In this document: piece by piece, positions 23,418-31,240 of the stretch
How positions within the stretch are numbered: position 1 is the stretch's first letter
Layout of the letters: each line of letters opens with the position of its first letter
Origin: CAYZPE01 sp964626625
Lineage (GTDB): Bacteria; Patescibacteriota; Minisyncoccia; Phycocordibacterales; CAYZPE01
Reading direction: 5' to 3'
DNA length: 43,220 nucleotides
NCBI GenBank assembly: GCA_964626625.1
Contig: CAZVFV010000001.1
Coordinates: forward strand, 1 to 43,220
The notes under the pieces: model-generated
What the model was told of the DNA's origin: nothing
Database searches by the model: none
Seen by the model: the letters and a program-made list of their open reading frames with translations, nothing else
Translations under genes and position numbers: made by a program

Positions 23418-25406
23418 ATGCAAAATACTTCTGACACAAACAAACAAGGTAACAATTCAAATACAGAACAAAAAACAGAAAACCATTCTGGAATCATTTC
23501 AATCTCCTCTCGAGGTATTGGTTATATTGAAATAGATGAACAAGAAGATGATATTGAAATTCAAAATGAAAACCTTAAGACTGCTCTCAATCGTGACGAA
23601 GTAAGTATTGTATTACTTTCTCAAAAAATACAAGGGAGAACCCAGGGAAAAGTTGTTTCTATTATTCACCGAGCAAAAATGGAATTTGTTGGCACAGTAA
23701 CTAAAAAAAATAATAAAACTCTTGTTGTTTCTGATGATAAAAGAATGTATGCCGAAATCGAACTCTCACAAGATGAATCAAAAAACCTACAGGAAAGAGA
23801 TAAGGTATTAGTTAAAATAGTTGAATGGAAAGACCAAACTTCTTCTCCACAAGGAAAACTTATAAAAAATATTGGTGTTAAAGGTGAGCATAATGCAGAA
23901 ATTGAATCAATTGTTCTTGATAAAGGATTCGATATTGAATTTCCTTCCGAAGTCGAAGCCGAGGCTGACAAACTAAAAGAAGAGAGTGAACATCCTGAAT
24001 ACTGGAACACTGAAGCAAAGAAGCGCAAAGACATGAGAGGAACACTTACCTTCACTATCGACCCAGCTGATGCGAAGGATTTTGACGACGCTATTTCAAT
24101 CAAGAAAACAGCTACTGATACATTTGAAATCGGCGTACATATTGCTGATGTGTCTCATTATGTAACTGAAGGATCAGAACTCAATAAAGAGGCTCGCAAA
24201 CGCGGAACTTCTGTATATCTTGTTGATCGAACAATTCCAATGCTTCCAGAAATACTTTCAAACAACTTATGTAGTTTAAATCCAAATGTCGACAGACTCA
24301 CCTTCTCAAGTATTTTTGTTATTGAGTACAAGGATGGCAAGGTTACTATCAAAGATCGTTGGTTTGGAAAAACTGTCATCAATTCCGATACACGTTTTTC
24401 ATATGAAGATGCTCAGAAGGTACTCAATGAAAAACAAGGTCTTCATAGAGAGGAGCTACAAACTCTCTGGGGTATTGCTCAAATTTTACGTGCAGAAAAA
24501 TTCAAACTCGGTGCGATAGACTTTGAAGCAGATGAAGTTAAATTTGTACTTGATGAAAAAGGTCATCCGATTCGAGTCTATAAAAAAGAACGCCTTGATA
24601 CTCACAAGCTTGTTGAAGAATTCATGCTTCTTGCTAACCGTGAAGTTGCGGAGTTTTTCTTCAAAGAACAAGTGAAACACAAACTCCCTCTTTCATTTCT
24701 CTATCGTATTCACGACAAACCAGATCCAGAAAAACTAACCAATCTTTCAATCTTTTTAAAAGCGCTTGGGTATGAACTCAAAGTTACAGATAAAATTACT
24801 TCTAAAGATATTTCTGCTGTTCTAAAGAAAATTGAAGGTAAAGCAGAAGAATCCCTTATTAAAACAGCGACCATTCGTTCAATGTCTAAAGCTGTTTATT
24901 CAACTGGAAATATTGGACACTTTGGTCTTGCATTTCAATACTACACACACTTCACCTCTCCAATCCGTCGCTACCCTGACCTTATTGTTCACCGAGTACT
25001 ATTCCAATACCTTACCAACGGCACCGTAGGAAAATCAGAACTTGCTCAATATAAAAAAATCGGTGAAGAAGCATCTAACAATGAAGTTCGAGCGGCTGAA
25101 GCTGAACGAGCAAGTATTAAATTGAAACAAGTTGAATACATGAAAGACAAAGTTGGTGAAATATTTGATGGAATTATTTCTGGCGTTACTGAATGGGGTA
25201 TATATGTCGAGGAAACAAATACTCGATGCGAAGGCATGATAAAACTCCGAGACCTCGGTGGAGACTTCTACACACTCGATCAAAAAAACTACGCTATAAT
25301 CGGTCAAAAAACTAAGAAGAAATATTCTCTTGGAGACAAGGTTAAGTTTAAGGTTGTAAGTGGAGACTTAGAAAGACGAACGCTTGATTATGTTTTAGCA
25401 AACTAA
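23418..25406 (+). CDS. rnr: ribonuclease R (RNB family)
   Basis: Processive 3'-5' exoribonuclease that degrades structured RNA. An N-terminal OB/cold-shock segment (about 25-150) is followed by the RNB catalytic domain (about 200-520) with DPADAKDFDDA near 213-223, containing the metal-binding aspartates, and the conserved HFTSPIRRYPDLIVHR near 511-526. The C-terminal S1 domain (about 575-660) has EIFDGIISGVTEWGIYVE. At 662 residues it is at the short end for RNase R. It stands alone with a leaderless promoter and converges on smc. Confidence 0.95.
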   Translation: MQNTSDTNKQGNNSNTEQKTENHSGIISISSRGIGYIEIDEQEDDIEIQNENLKTALNRDEVSIVLLSQKIQGRTQGKVVSIIHRAKMEFVGTVTKKNNKTLVVSDDKRMYAEIELSQDESKNLQERDKVLVKIVEWKDQTSSPQGKLIKNIGVKGEHNAEIESIVLDKGFDIEFPSEVEAEADKLKEESEHPEYWNTEAKKRKDMRGTLTFTIDPADAKDFDDAISIKKTATDTFEIGVHIADVSHYVTEGSELNKEARKRGTSVYLVDRTIPMLPEILSNNLCSLNPNVDRLTFSSIFVIEYKDGKVTIKDRWFGKTVINSDTRFSYEDAQKVLNEKQGLHREELQTLWGIAQILRAEKFKLGAIDFEADEVKFVLDEKGHPIRVYKKERLDTHKLVEEFMLLANREVAEFFFKEQVKHKLPLSFLYRIHDKPDPEKLTNLSIFLKALGYELKVTDKITSKDISAVLKKIEGKAEESLIKTATIRSMSKAVYSTGNIGHFGLAFQYYTHFTSPIRRYPDLIVHRVLFQYLTNGTVGKSELAQYKKIGEEASNNEVRAAEAERASIKLKQVEYMKDKVGEIFDGIISGVTEWGIYVEETNTRCEGMIKLRDLGGDFYTLDQKNYAIIGQKTKKKYSLGDKVKFKVVSGDLERRTLDYVLAN

Positions 25407-25450
25407 AATATAATTAAGAATTTCAAATATCTAATGACAAATTTCAAATT

Positions 25451-25496
25451 GCTGTCGCTACATAATCTTGCTTTAAGCAGATTATTTAGCGACAGC
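25451..25496. terminator. convergent hairpin overlapping the smc stop codon
   Basis: GCTGTCGCTA (25451-25460) pairs with TAGCGACAGC (25487-25496), with further pairing (ATAATCT/AGATTAT) inside. The smc stop codon lies in the 3' arm. It ends both rnr and smc, although no strong T run follows. Confidence 0.5.
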
Positions 25497-27737
25497 TACC
25501 GCCTCTTCAAACTGAATTGAAAGGAGTTTTGAAATTCCACCAGAACCCATAGTGATTCCATAAATAACACCCGCTCGAGACATTGTTTCTCTATTATGAG
25601 TAATCAAAATAAGCTGAGAGTGTTTTGAAAGACTTGCTACCATATCTCCGTATTTTTTAGAATTTGCTTCATCGAGCGCCGCATCTGTTTCATCAAGAAT
25701 AATAAATGGTGGTGGATTAACCTGTGACACAGCAAAAAGAAGTGCTATCGAGGTAAGTGCTCGCTCCCCACCAGAGAGCATCATGAGGCCTTTTGTTTTC
25801 TTGCGAGGAAGTGACACATCAATATCAATTCCCTCTTCTGTTTCTTCTTCATCGAGAGTACCTTCACCTGTCTCATCTCCTATATCTTCAATTACTGACC
25901 GTCTGCGCTTTTTTTGTTTTATAACCGAAAGCTTTGCATTTCCTCCACCAAACATAAGAGCGAAGAAGTCTTGAAATTGTGAGTTTATTTTCTCAACACC
26001 TTCTTTAAATTGTATTTCAAGTTTTTCTTGAAGCTCAAGAATAATTGTTTTAAGAGAAGCTGAAGACACCTCCAGATCTCCAAGCTCTTTCTCAAGAAAA
26101 GCATCGCGATCTGTGACTTCAGTAAATTCTTTCATTATTTCCTCCGACGATCCGCCACCCGCTTCTTCAAGTCTTATTTTTGTTTTTTCTACCTGACGCT
26201 TTCTTTCCTCCTGTACGTGGCGAACTTCTTTTAAAATCTCTTCTCGAGAAATTTGAAATTCTTTATATTGCAAAACAGAGTGCCCAATAAGAGCTCCTCC
26301 CTCAGCAAGTTCACGTTTAAATTCATCATCAATAAGTTTAATTTGTGCTTGAGCAACAGAAAGTTCCCTCAAGAGAGCGTGAACAGTATTTTGTTCTGCC
26401 ATAATTCTAAACACTGCCTTTTCTGCATCTCTATTTGAATCCTTTTCTCTTTCAATTTCTTTTTGAAGACGGACATGTCTGTCTGAAGCATCTTTTTCTT
26501 TATGCGAAACCTCCTTTATTTTTTCTTCAAGATCAGTTTTGTGTTTCTTTATCTCTCCTATTTCTTGCTCGTATTCTTTGACCACATCATTCGTTTCAGT
26601 TTTTTTATTCTTAGAAACAAAGGACTTAAGTGTCTCGCGAATACCAAGAAGAACTTTTTTTACATATTCAATATCTCCCGACTTCTCTACTTCAATCAAA
26701 CGGTCTTCAAGATCAGAAATAAAAATCTCAACTTCTTTAAAAGAAACATTTGCCTCAGTTGCATCGGGGGTAGAAACAATTTTTTTAAGCATACGCTCTT
26801 GCGAAGCAATCTCACCTTCAAGACGCCCCATATCTCGAGACATGTTTTCTTTTTCAATACGTAGTAACCGAAGCTCTTGCTCAAGAGAAATGAGCTCTTC
26901 ACTTTTTTTATCTTTTTCAGCACCAGCAAGTAGGGTGTTTTTTGCCTCAGCCAACTCTTTTTCTAACTCCACAGATTTTTCCTGTGGTTCTTTAATGTCT
27001 CGTTCAACACGAGTTTTTTCTGCTTCTATATACTCAGATTCGCGTTTTAAATATTCTTTATAAAGCTTCTCTAATTCCTCTCGTAGACTACGAGCTTTTT
27101 CAACTTTCTCTACCTGCTTTTTTAAAAACTTAATATGGGGTGCAATTTCTTTTCGAAGTGAAATAACCTGCTTAATATTTTCGTCTGTCTTTAAAAGCTT
27201 TCTTTCACTCTCTTCTCTTTTGTATTGATAAATTTTAAGACCGAGCGCATCCTCAATCATTACTCTTCTCTCTTTTATATTTGCATTCAAAATCCTATCT
27301 GCTTCTCCTTGAGAAATAATATGATGTCCTGATGGACCAATATGTGCTCCAGCCAAAAGCTCCAAGATATCCTTGAGTCGAACCTTACTTCCATTGATGA
27401 AATACTCATTTATTCCATCACGATACACAGACCGTTCAATACTTACTTCATCAAAATCAACATTGAGAAATCGTTTAGTGTTGTCGAAAATAATCTTGGC
27501 ACCTGCTCTGTTTCCTCGAGGAGCTTCTGCTGTGCCATTGAAAATAAGATCTTCACCTTTTTTACCACGAAGTGATTTCAGAGACTGTTCACCAAGTACA
27601 AACCTAAATGATTCAGCAATGTTTGATTTACCAGAACCATTAGGACCGACAATCGATGTGATTGCAGATGTAAATTGCAAAACACTCTTTTTTGCAAAAG
27701 ATTTAAAACCAGTAAGTTCAAGACTCTTGAGGTACAT
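25482..27737 (-). CDS. smc: short SMC-like chromosome segregation ATPase without a visible hinge
   Basis: ABC-type SMC ATPase with an N-terminal head: Walker A GPNGSGKSN at about 33-41. The C-terminal head has signature LSGGERALTSIALLFA at about 654-669 and Walker B FIILDETDAALDEA just after. Between lie about 450 residues of charged coiled coil. Typical bacterial SMC is ~1150-1200 residues with a globular hinge; this one is 751, and I see neither hinge motifs nor a Rad50-type CxxC hook. An acidic insertion (about residues 620-640) precedes the signature. It should act in chromosome compaction, but dimerisation must differ. TAAACT lies 5 nt before the ATG. Confidence 0.88.
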   Translation of the reverse strand: MYLKSLELTGFKSFAKKSVLQFTSAITSIVGPNGSGKSNIAESFRFVLGEQSLKSLRGKKGEDLIFNGTAEAPRGNRAGAKIIFDNTKRFLNVDFDEVSIERSVYRDGINEYFINGSKVRLKDILELLAGAHIGPSGHHIISQGEADRILNANIKERRVMIEDALGLKIYQYKREESERKLLKTDENIKQVISLRKEIAPHIKFLKKQVEKVEKARSLREELEKLYKEYLKRESEYIEAEKTRVERDIKEPQEKSVELEKELAEAKNTLLAGAEKDKKSEELISLEQELRLLRIEKENMSRDMGRLEGEIASQERMLKKIVSTPDATEANVSFKEVEIFISDLEDRLIEVEKSGDIEYVKKVLLGIRETLKSFVSKNKKTETNDVVKEYEQEIGEIKKHKTDLEEKIKEVSHKEKDASDRHVRLQKEIEREKDSNRDAEKAVFRIMAEQNTVHALLRELSVAQAQIKLIDDEFKRELAEGGALIGHSVLQYKEFQISREEILKEVRHVQEERKRQVEKTKIRLEEAGGGSSEEIMKEFTEVTDRDAFLEKELGDLEVSSASLKTIILELQEKLEIQFKEGVEKINSQFQDFFALMFGGGNAKLSVIKQKKRRRSVIEDIGDETGEGTLDEEETEEGIDIDVSLPRKKTKGLMMLSGGERALTSIALLFAVSQVNPPPFIILDETDAALDEANSKKYGDMVASLSKHSQLILITHNRETMSRAGVIYGITMGSGGISKLLSIQFEEAVAVAK

Positions 27738-27912
27738 GAGAAAGTTTAAAAATTAAAACGCAAAGTTAAAACTGAAAATTACTTATATAGATTATATAAC
27801 ACATAACTTGTAACATGTAGCGTCTAAGCTCAAGATAAAAAATAAAATTAGACCACATTAAAAATCCTTTAAGGAGAGTCCTTAAAGTTAAGGTTTCGTA
27901 ATCTAAAAAATT
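27738..27912. other. AT-rich spacer with micro-repeats
   Basis: No gene is seen. It holds GTTAAAACTGAAAATT-like and AACTTGTAACATGTAG-like micro-repeat words, and a hairpin (27869-27889; CTTTAAGG/CCTTAAAG) whose loop region AGGAGAGTCC is repeated in the Shine-Dalgarno region of the next gene. Confidence 0.35.
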
Positions 27913-27913
27913 G

Positions 27914-27942
27914 TTGACATGTTTATTCAGTAATGTTAATTT
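27914..27942 (+). promoter_or_regulatory. sigma-70 promoter of the 63-aa gene
   Basis: Consensus TTGACA (27914-27919), 17-nt spacer, TAATTT (27937-27942). The ~58-nt leader has a hairpin CTTGTAT/ATACAAG (27956-27978). Confidence 0.75.
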
Positions 27943-28007
27943 AGTAAAAGAAAGTCTTGTATGCATGTCGTATACAAGCAAGATCAGAGTTCTTTCAGGA
28001 GAGTCCC

Positions 28008-28199
28008 ATGCTTGAGTTTTCCCGTAATCAGAAAAAGTCGGATGACAAAAAACCCAAACAAAAGGTGAAAGGTCGGGATTCGAAATACGAACAGCAGTTC
28101 GCTCGGACCAAAGCGAACAAGCGCAAAAATGTTTTCGGTTCCAGTCATGGCAAATACGAGACCCCTGAAGGCATGAGGAGCCACCAACCCGGACAGTGA
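28008..28199 (+). CDS. small highly charged orphan protein (63 aa)
   Basis: The start at 28008 is chosen because AGGAGA lies 6 nt upstream; a longer reading from 27957 would begin inside the leader hairpin. The product is hydrophilic and strongly basic (KKSDDKKPKQKVKGRD), with glycine/serine/histidine-rich C-terminal residues and no hydrophobic core, so it is probably disordered or nucleic-acid binding. A consensus promoter and a perfect intrinsic terminator show that it is a real, well-expressed single-gene unit. Family not recognised. An RNA-binding role is possible but unproven. Confidence 0.7.
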   Translation: MLEFSRNQKKSDDKKPKQKVKGRDSKYEQQFARTKANKRKNVFGSSHGKYETPEGMRSHQPGQ

Positions 28200-28208
28200 A
28201 AAACAAAA

Positions 28209-28232
28209 ACCCAGCCGTTTACGGCTGGGTTT
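28209..28232 (+). terminator. intrinsic terminator of the 63-aa gene
   Basis: AACCCAGCCG-TTTA-CGGCTGGGTT followed by TTTTC, 9 nt after the stop. Confidence 0.9.
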
Positions 28233-28256
28233 TTTCTTGCCCACTTAAGTTTTTAT

Positions 28257-28340
28257 AAACCTGCCTGCCGGTAGGTAGGATAAAAATTTTGGCGGGTTTT
28301 TTTATAAGCTAACAACTAAAAGCTAAAAGCTTTTAAAAGA
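28257..28340. repeat. CCTGCCTGCC-type hairpin and AGCT micro-repeats
   Basis: An imperfect palindrome (CCTGCCTGCCGGTAGGTAGG) is followed by TTGGCGGGTTTTTTT and AAAGCTAAAAGCTTTT. It may serve as the terminator of rnc read from the other side. Similar words are found within thrS at 36528-36580. Confidence 0.45.
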
Positions 28341-28342
28341 CC

Positions 28343-29032
28343 CTACGCCCAGTCTTTATTTTCCAAACCCTTCCTCGCTGCCTCCTGCTCCGCATCCTGT
28401 TTTGATCTTCCTTGACCGACACCGATCTGCTCATTTCCCAAAAACACTCCTACAGAAAATTCCTTATCGTGATCAGGACCAACTTCTTTAAGTGTTTTAT
28501 ACAAAGGAGTAATTCCCGTAATCTCCTGTGCTCTCTCTTGAAACTTACTTTTAGAATCCACCCACAAACCATTTTTTACAATTTCTTCTGTAAGCGGAGT
28601 AATACTCATATCAATAAACTTTTTCGCAGCATCATACCCTTGATCTAAATAAATCGCACCAATCACAGCCTCAAGAGTGTTTGCTAAAATATATTGTCGC
28701 GCACGACCAGTATCTTTTGTTTCACCTCGAGAAAGAAGTAGAAAATCATTAAGATTCAATTTTTCTGCAACTTTAGAACAGGTGTCAGCATTTACTAATG
28801 CAGACCTGTACGAAGTCATGTCGCCTTCTGTTTTATGTGGGTACGCAACATACAGATGATGCGTTATTACAAGCTCAAGAACTGCATCTCCTAGAAATTC
28901 CAATCTCTCATTATGCTCTAGTCCTAAATTTTTGTTTTCATTTATATATGAACGATGAACAAAGGCCTGCTTAAGCAAGTTTTTGTTTGTAAACACAACA
29001 TCAAGTTTCTTTTCTATTTCTTCGAAATTCAT
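28343..29032 (-). CDS. rnc: ribonuclease III
   Basis: Double-strand-specific endoribonuclease for rRNA and mRNA processing. The catalytic domain has NERLEFLGDAVLELV (residues 41-55) and a second metal-site region EAVIGAIYLDQGYDAAKKF (about 120-138). A dsRNA-binding domain follows (about 160-229). At 229 residues it is of standard size. It is probably the third gene after rpmF and the NusB-Nudix fusion, although a 224-nt spacer with a large hairpin separates it from the fusion gene. Confidence 0.96.
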   Translation of the reverse strand: MNFEEIEKKLDVVFTNKNLLKQAFVHRSYINENKNLGLEHNERLEFLGDAVLELVITHHLYVAYPHKTEGDMTSYRSALVNADTCSKVAEKLNLNDFLLLSRGETKDTGRARQYILANTLEAVIGAIYLDQGYDAAKKFIDMSITPLTEEIVKNGLWVDSKSKFQERAQEITGITPLYKTLKEVGPDHDKEFSVGVFLGNEQIGVGQGRSKQDAEQEAARKGLENKDWA

Positions 29033-29136
29033 ATTCGTATATTGACCAGATAATAATAATGTAGGTAGAAAATCAAGAATTATGAATCAAGAGACTTCAT
29101 TAATAATTCTTAACTCCACAAAACCAACGACCCCGA

Positions 29137-29258
29137 AAAACTTTTTATATGAGTGCAATTCAAGGCACAAGCGAGTATTACGACTAAGATGTAGCTAAAT
29201 CTACTGCGCGGAAGCAAACGGAGCTTATAACGAAGAAGTGTGCCGGATAAAAAGTTTT
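29137..29258 (-). other. structured spacer between nusB-nudix and rnc
   Basis: A 12-bp inverted repeat (AAAACTTTTTAT at 29137-29148, ATAAAAAGTTTT at 29247-29258) brackets an inner GGCAC/GTGCC stem and a GTAG/CTAC hairpin. The outer arm overlaps the stop codon of the NusB-Nudix gene. The arms resemble the AAAGTTTT/AAAACTTT arms of the two-copy repeat, in the opposite order. It may act as a terminator or processing site. From 29033 to 29136 the spacer is AT-rich with AATTCTTAA-like words and no gene. Confidence 0.5.
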
Positions 29259-30153
29259 ACGACTTTAGCAGTATATTAATCGCTTTAGTCACAATAGGTA
29301 AGATATCATTATAAAAATTAAGGTCAATGATGTCAGCGAGTTTGAACCAACGCGCATCATCAAGTCCTCCACTTTTACCAAGCTTCAATTCTTGAAAAAC
29401 TGCTTGAGCTAAAAAGTAATTTACACGCTTTCGTATCTTACCTTTTTCAGGATCATGAGCAATATAGGTATTTTCTCCAAGCTTTTCTCGTATTTCAATA
29501 TCAATACCAAGCTCTTCTTTGATTTCTCGAACAGTAGCTTCTTCGATATTTTCCCCTTCTTCTACATGACCTTTTGATAACGTCCAATGACCAAAAATAT
29601 CATGGACCAATGCAAGATATACCTCACCTTTTTCTTTTGCATACACAACAGCACCACCCAAATGCTCAATCGGAGTCTTTTCATCAGGAATATTTGCAAA
29701 CTTCTTTTTCTTTGATTGTTCTTCCTTTCCAGGCTCGCCTATTTCTTTATACACAGCACCAAGAACACCGTTTACAAATTTTCCAGATGTCTCTCCACCG
29801 AACGTTTTTGCAAGTTCAATCGATTCATTAATAGCAACTTTTGGAGGGACCTGTGTCCTATCAGAAAACAGAAGCTCGTAGAGGCCTATACGCAAAATAT
29901 TCCTGTCTACGACAGAAATTTTTTCAATAGGCCAATCTGGTGCAGCCTTTGCAATAACAACATCAAGATCTTTCCTTTTTGAAAGAACGCCTCGGAGGAG
30001 ATCTTCCATAAAAATATCATCACTCGTTCCAGGAGCAAACTCTGTAACATTTCGTTTGAAGACTTCTATAGCTTGAACATCATCCTTGTTAGTAAAATCA
30101 CACTCAAAGAGTGTTTGCATAACAACTGATCTGGAAAGGTGCCTATTAGCCAT
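29257..30153 (-). CDS. nusB: NusB antitermination factor fused to a Nudix hydrolase
   Basis: Residues 1-137 match NusB: SRSVVMQTLFECDF at the N-terminus, WPIEKISVVDRNILRIGLYELLF and VAINESIELAKTFGGETSGKFVNGVLG at the end. NusB works with NusE/S10 on boxA RNA in rRNA antitermination. After a lysine-rich linker (138-160), residues 161-298 form a complete Nudix domain. Its box runs from G195 to I217 with all key positions (G195, E201, R209, E210, E213, E214, G216). Nudix enzymes hydrolyse nucleoside diphosphates linked to another group; the sequence resembles the Ap4A/8-oxo-dGTP type. One uninterrupted frame joins them. Confidence 0.92.
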   Translation of the reverse strand: MANRHLSRSVVMQTLFECDFTNKDDVQAIEVFKRNVTEFAPGTSDDIFMEDLLRGVLSKRKDLDVVIAKAAPDWPIEKISVVDRNILRIGLYELLFSDRTQVPPKVAINESIELAKTFGGETSGKFVNGVLGAVYKEIGEPGKEEQSKKKKFANIPDEKTPIEHLGGAVVYAKEKGEVYLALVHDIFGHWTLSKGHVEEGENIEEATVREIKEELGIDIEIREKLGENTYIAHDPEKGKIRKRVNYFLAQAVFQELKLGKSGGLDDARWFKLADIIDLNFYNDILPIVTKAINILLKS

Positions 30154-30206
30154 AATGGATACTTCAACGAACAGGACAAATGTCCTCTACAAACTATTAA
30201 AAGAGT

Positions 30207-30437
30207 TTACTTAGACTTCACAAGACCTGTCTCTTTTGCTTTCTTTTCCTTCTTTAAGACTTTAGCAGAAGTATCAACTACTTTACGTCCATTATACATA
30301 CCACAATTTGCACACATCGTGTGTCGCAACTTCGCTGTGCCACAATTTGCACATGCAGAAGAACCCTTAGCTTTAAGGGCGTGGTGGGAACGTCGATTTC
30401 CCGTATGTGAACGCGTAGATCTCATTCGTACTACCAT
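30207..30437 (-). CDS. rpmF: 50S ribosomal protein bL32
   Basis: A 76-residue protein with the bL32 N-terminus (MRSTRSHTGNRRSHHAL) and a four-cysteine zinc ribbon (CANCG at 29-33, CANCGMYNGR at 42-51). It is a late-assembling large-subunit protein near the peptidyl-transferase region. It has a leaderless promoter (TTGCCT-N17-TAATAT, 7 nt before ATG), which supports the MVVRMR start. It is followed at 53 nt by the NusB-Nudix gene, so a translation/transcription operon is likely. Confidence 0.95.
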   Translation of the reverse strand: MVVRMRSTRSHTGNRRSHHALKAKGSSACANCGTAKLRHTMCANCGMYNGRKVVDTSAKVLKKEKKAKETGLVKSK

Positions 30438-30444
30438 GAAGGCT

Positions 30445-30473
30445 ATATTACTTTATTTTATAAAAAAAGGCAA
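30445..30473 (-). promoter_or_regulatory. rpmF promoter, leaderless
   Basis: Minus strand: TTGCCT (30473-30468), 17-nt spacer, TAATAT (30450-30445), then 7 nt and ATG at 30437. Confidence 0.65.
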
Positions 30474-30476
30474 TCC

Positions 30477-30582
30477 AGCACTTATTTTTTGAAAAGATTT
30501 GCTAGCAAGTCTGATTTTTCGTGTGGAAATACACCTATCTTAATTATCTATTAAAAAGTTTTAATTTCAAAAAATAAGTGCT
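30477..30582. repeat. 106-nt element with 18-bp inverted repeat and three inner hairpins
   Basis: AGCACTTATTTTTTGAAA (30477-30494) and its exact complement (30565-30582) form an 18-bp stem. Inside are three hairpins: AGATTTGC/CAAGTCT-type (30495-30512, imperfect), GTGT/ACAC (30521-30534) and ATTAAAA/TTTTAAT (30550-30565). It lies just upstream of the rpmF promoter and after the Nudix terminator. It is AT-rich with no ORF, so it is either a small structured RNA or a miniature element. Confidence 0.55.
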
Positions 30583-30594
30583 AGATAAAAAAAT

Positions 30595-30622
30595 AGCCCG
30601 GGCGCGCGTATGCGCCCGAGCT
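30595..30622 (-). terminator. intrinsic terminator of the divergent Nudix gene
   Basis: A GC-rich stem (GCCCGGGCGC at 30596-30605, GCGCCCGAGC at 30612-30621) is followed on the minus strand by TATTTTTTTATC. Confidence 0.88.
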
Positions 30623-30670
30623 TTATCGACATCTCAGATTTCAAAGAGAAAGAGCTGAGAATCAAAGACT

Positions 30671-31165
30671 CTATTTCTTACTTCGTTGTTCTTCAATGAA
30701 CTTCTTGATCTTGGGAAGAAGATCAATAAGAACCTTCCGATGAGGAGGAAACATCTCCTCCAAAAGTTGAGCTGCTGAAACCCACATCGGTGGCCCAAGA
30801 CGTTCAGGCGGACGTCCAGCTTCGATTTCAGTCTTCACCTCCGTTCGAAGCTTACCTGAGTAATCCCCCGGATCGAGAACGAAAAAATGCTGTGTGTGAT
30901 CCGGTCCTTTGGGAATACTGAACATAGGCTCATCTCGACCTTGTTCAACAACAAGATAAGTCTCTTCTTCAAATTCCCGAAGAAGAGTTTGGAGTGGAGT
31001 CTCTGTCAGATTCTTTCGATTCGTTCCTCCGGGAAACTTGATGTGGACACCACCCCTTCCTTCTTCAGAGTACTGAATAACAAGGAAGTGCAAAGTGTTG
31101 TCGGTGATCGGTTGACCATATTCAATCTTCCAACAAACAGCAGCTGCGAAAATACTCTTGGGCAT
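30671..31165 (-). CDS. divergent Nudix-domain protein
   Basis: The start at 31165 (MPKSIFAAAV) is chosen over an upstream ATG because a strong Shine-Dalgarno, GAGGAGGG, lies just before it. The 164-residue protein has a Nudix-like core: KFPGG at 44-47, E55, then R63-E64 and E67-E68 in LLREFEEETYL, with Tyr in place of the usual Gly of the Nudix box, so it is recognisable but degenerate. The catalytic glutamates are kept, so hydrolysis is possible. It has its own promoter (31241-31268), an ~85-nt leader and a terminator. Substrate unknown. Confidence 0.7.
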   Translation of the reverse strand: MPKSIFAAAVCWKIEYGQPITDNTLHFLVIQYSEEGRGGVHIKFPGGTNRKNLTETPLQTLLREFEEETYLVVEQGRDEPMFSIPKGPDHTQHFFVLDPGDYSGKLRTEVKTEIEAGRPPERLGPPMWVSAAQLLEEMFPPHRKVLIDLLPKIKKFIEEQRSKK

Positions 31166-31240
31166 TGTAAGCCCTCCTCTTATTTCAAAGTTTTCCGTTC
31201 TAAAGCCACACACAGTGTATGACCCTGAACTCCGATAACA

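Noticed and set aside
23666..24103. Minus-strand ORF of 145 codons inside rnr
   Set aside because: Antisense to the conserved RNB region; shadow of the coding frame.
26539..27063. Plus-strand ORF of 174 codons inside smc
   Set aside because: Antisense to the coiled-coil coding region; serine/arginine-rich composition is the mirror of Glu/Lys codons.
27766..28206. Minus-strand ORF of 146 codons opposite the 63-aa gene
   Set aside because: No ribosome site or promoter, runs through the terminator-proximal region and the leader hairpin of the plus-strand gene; composition looks like a shadow frame.
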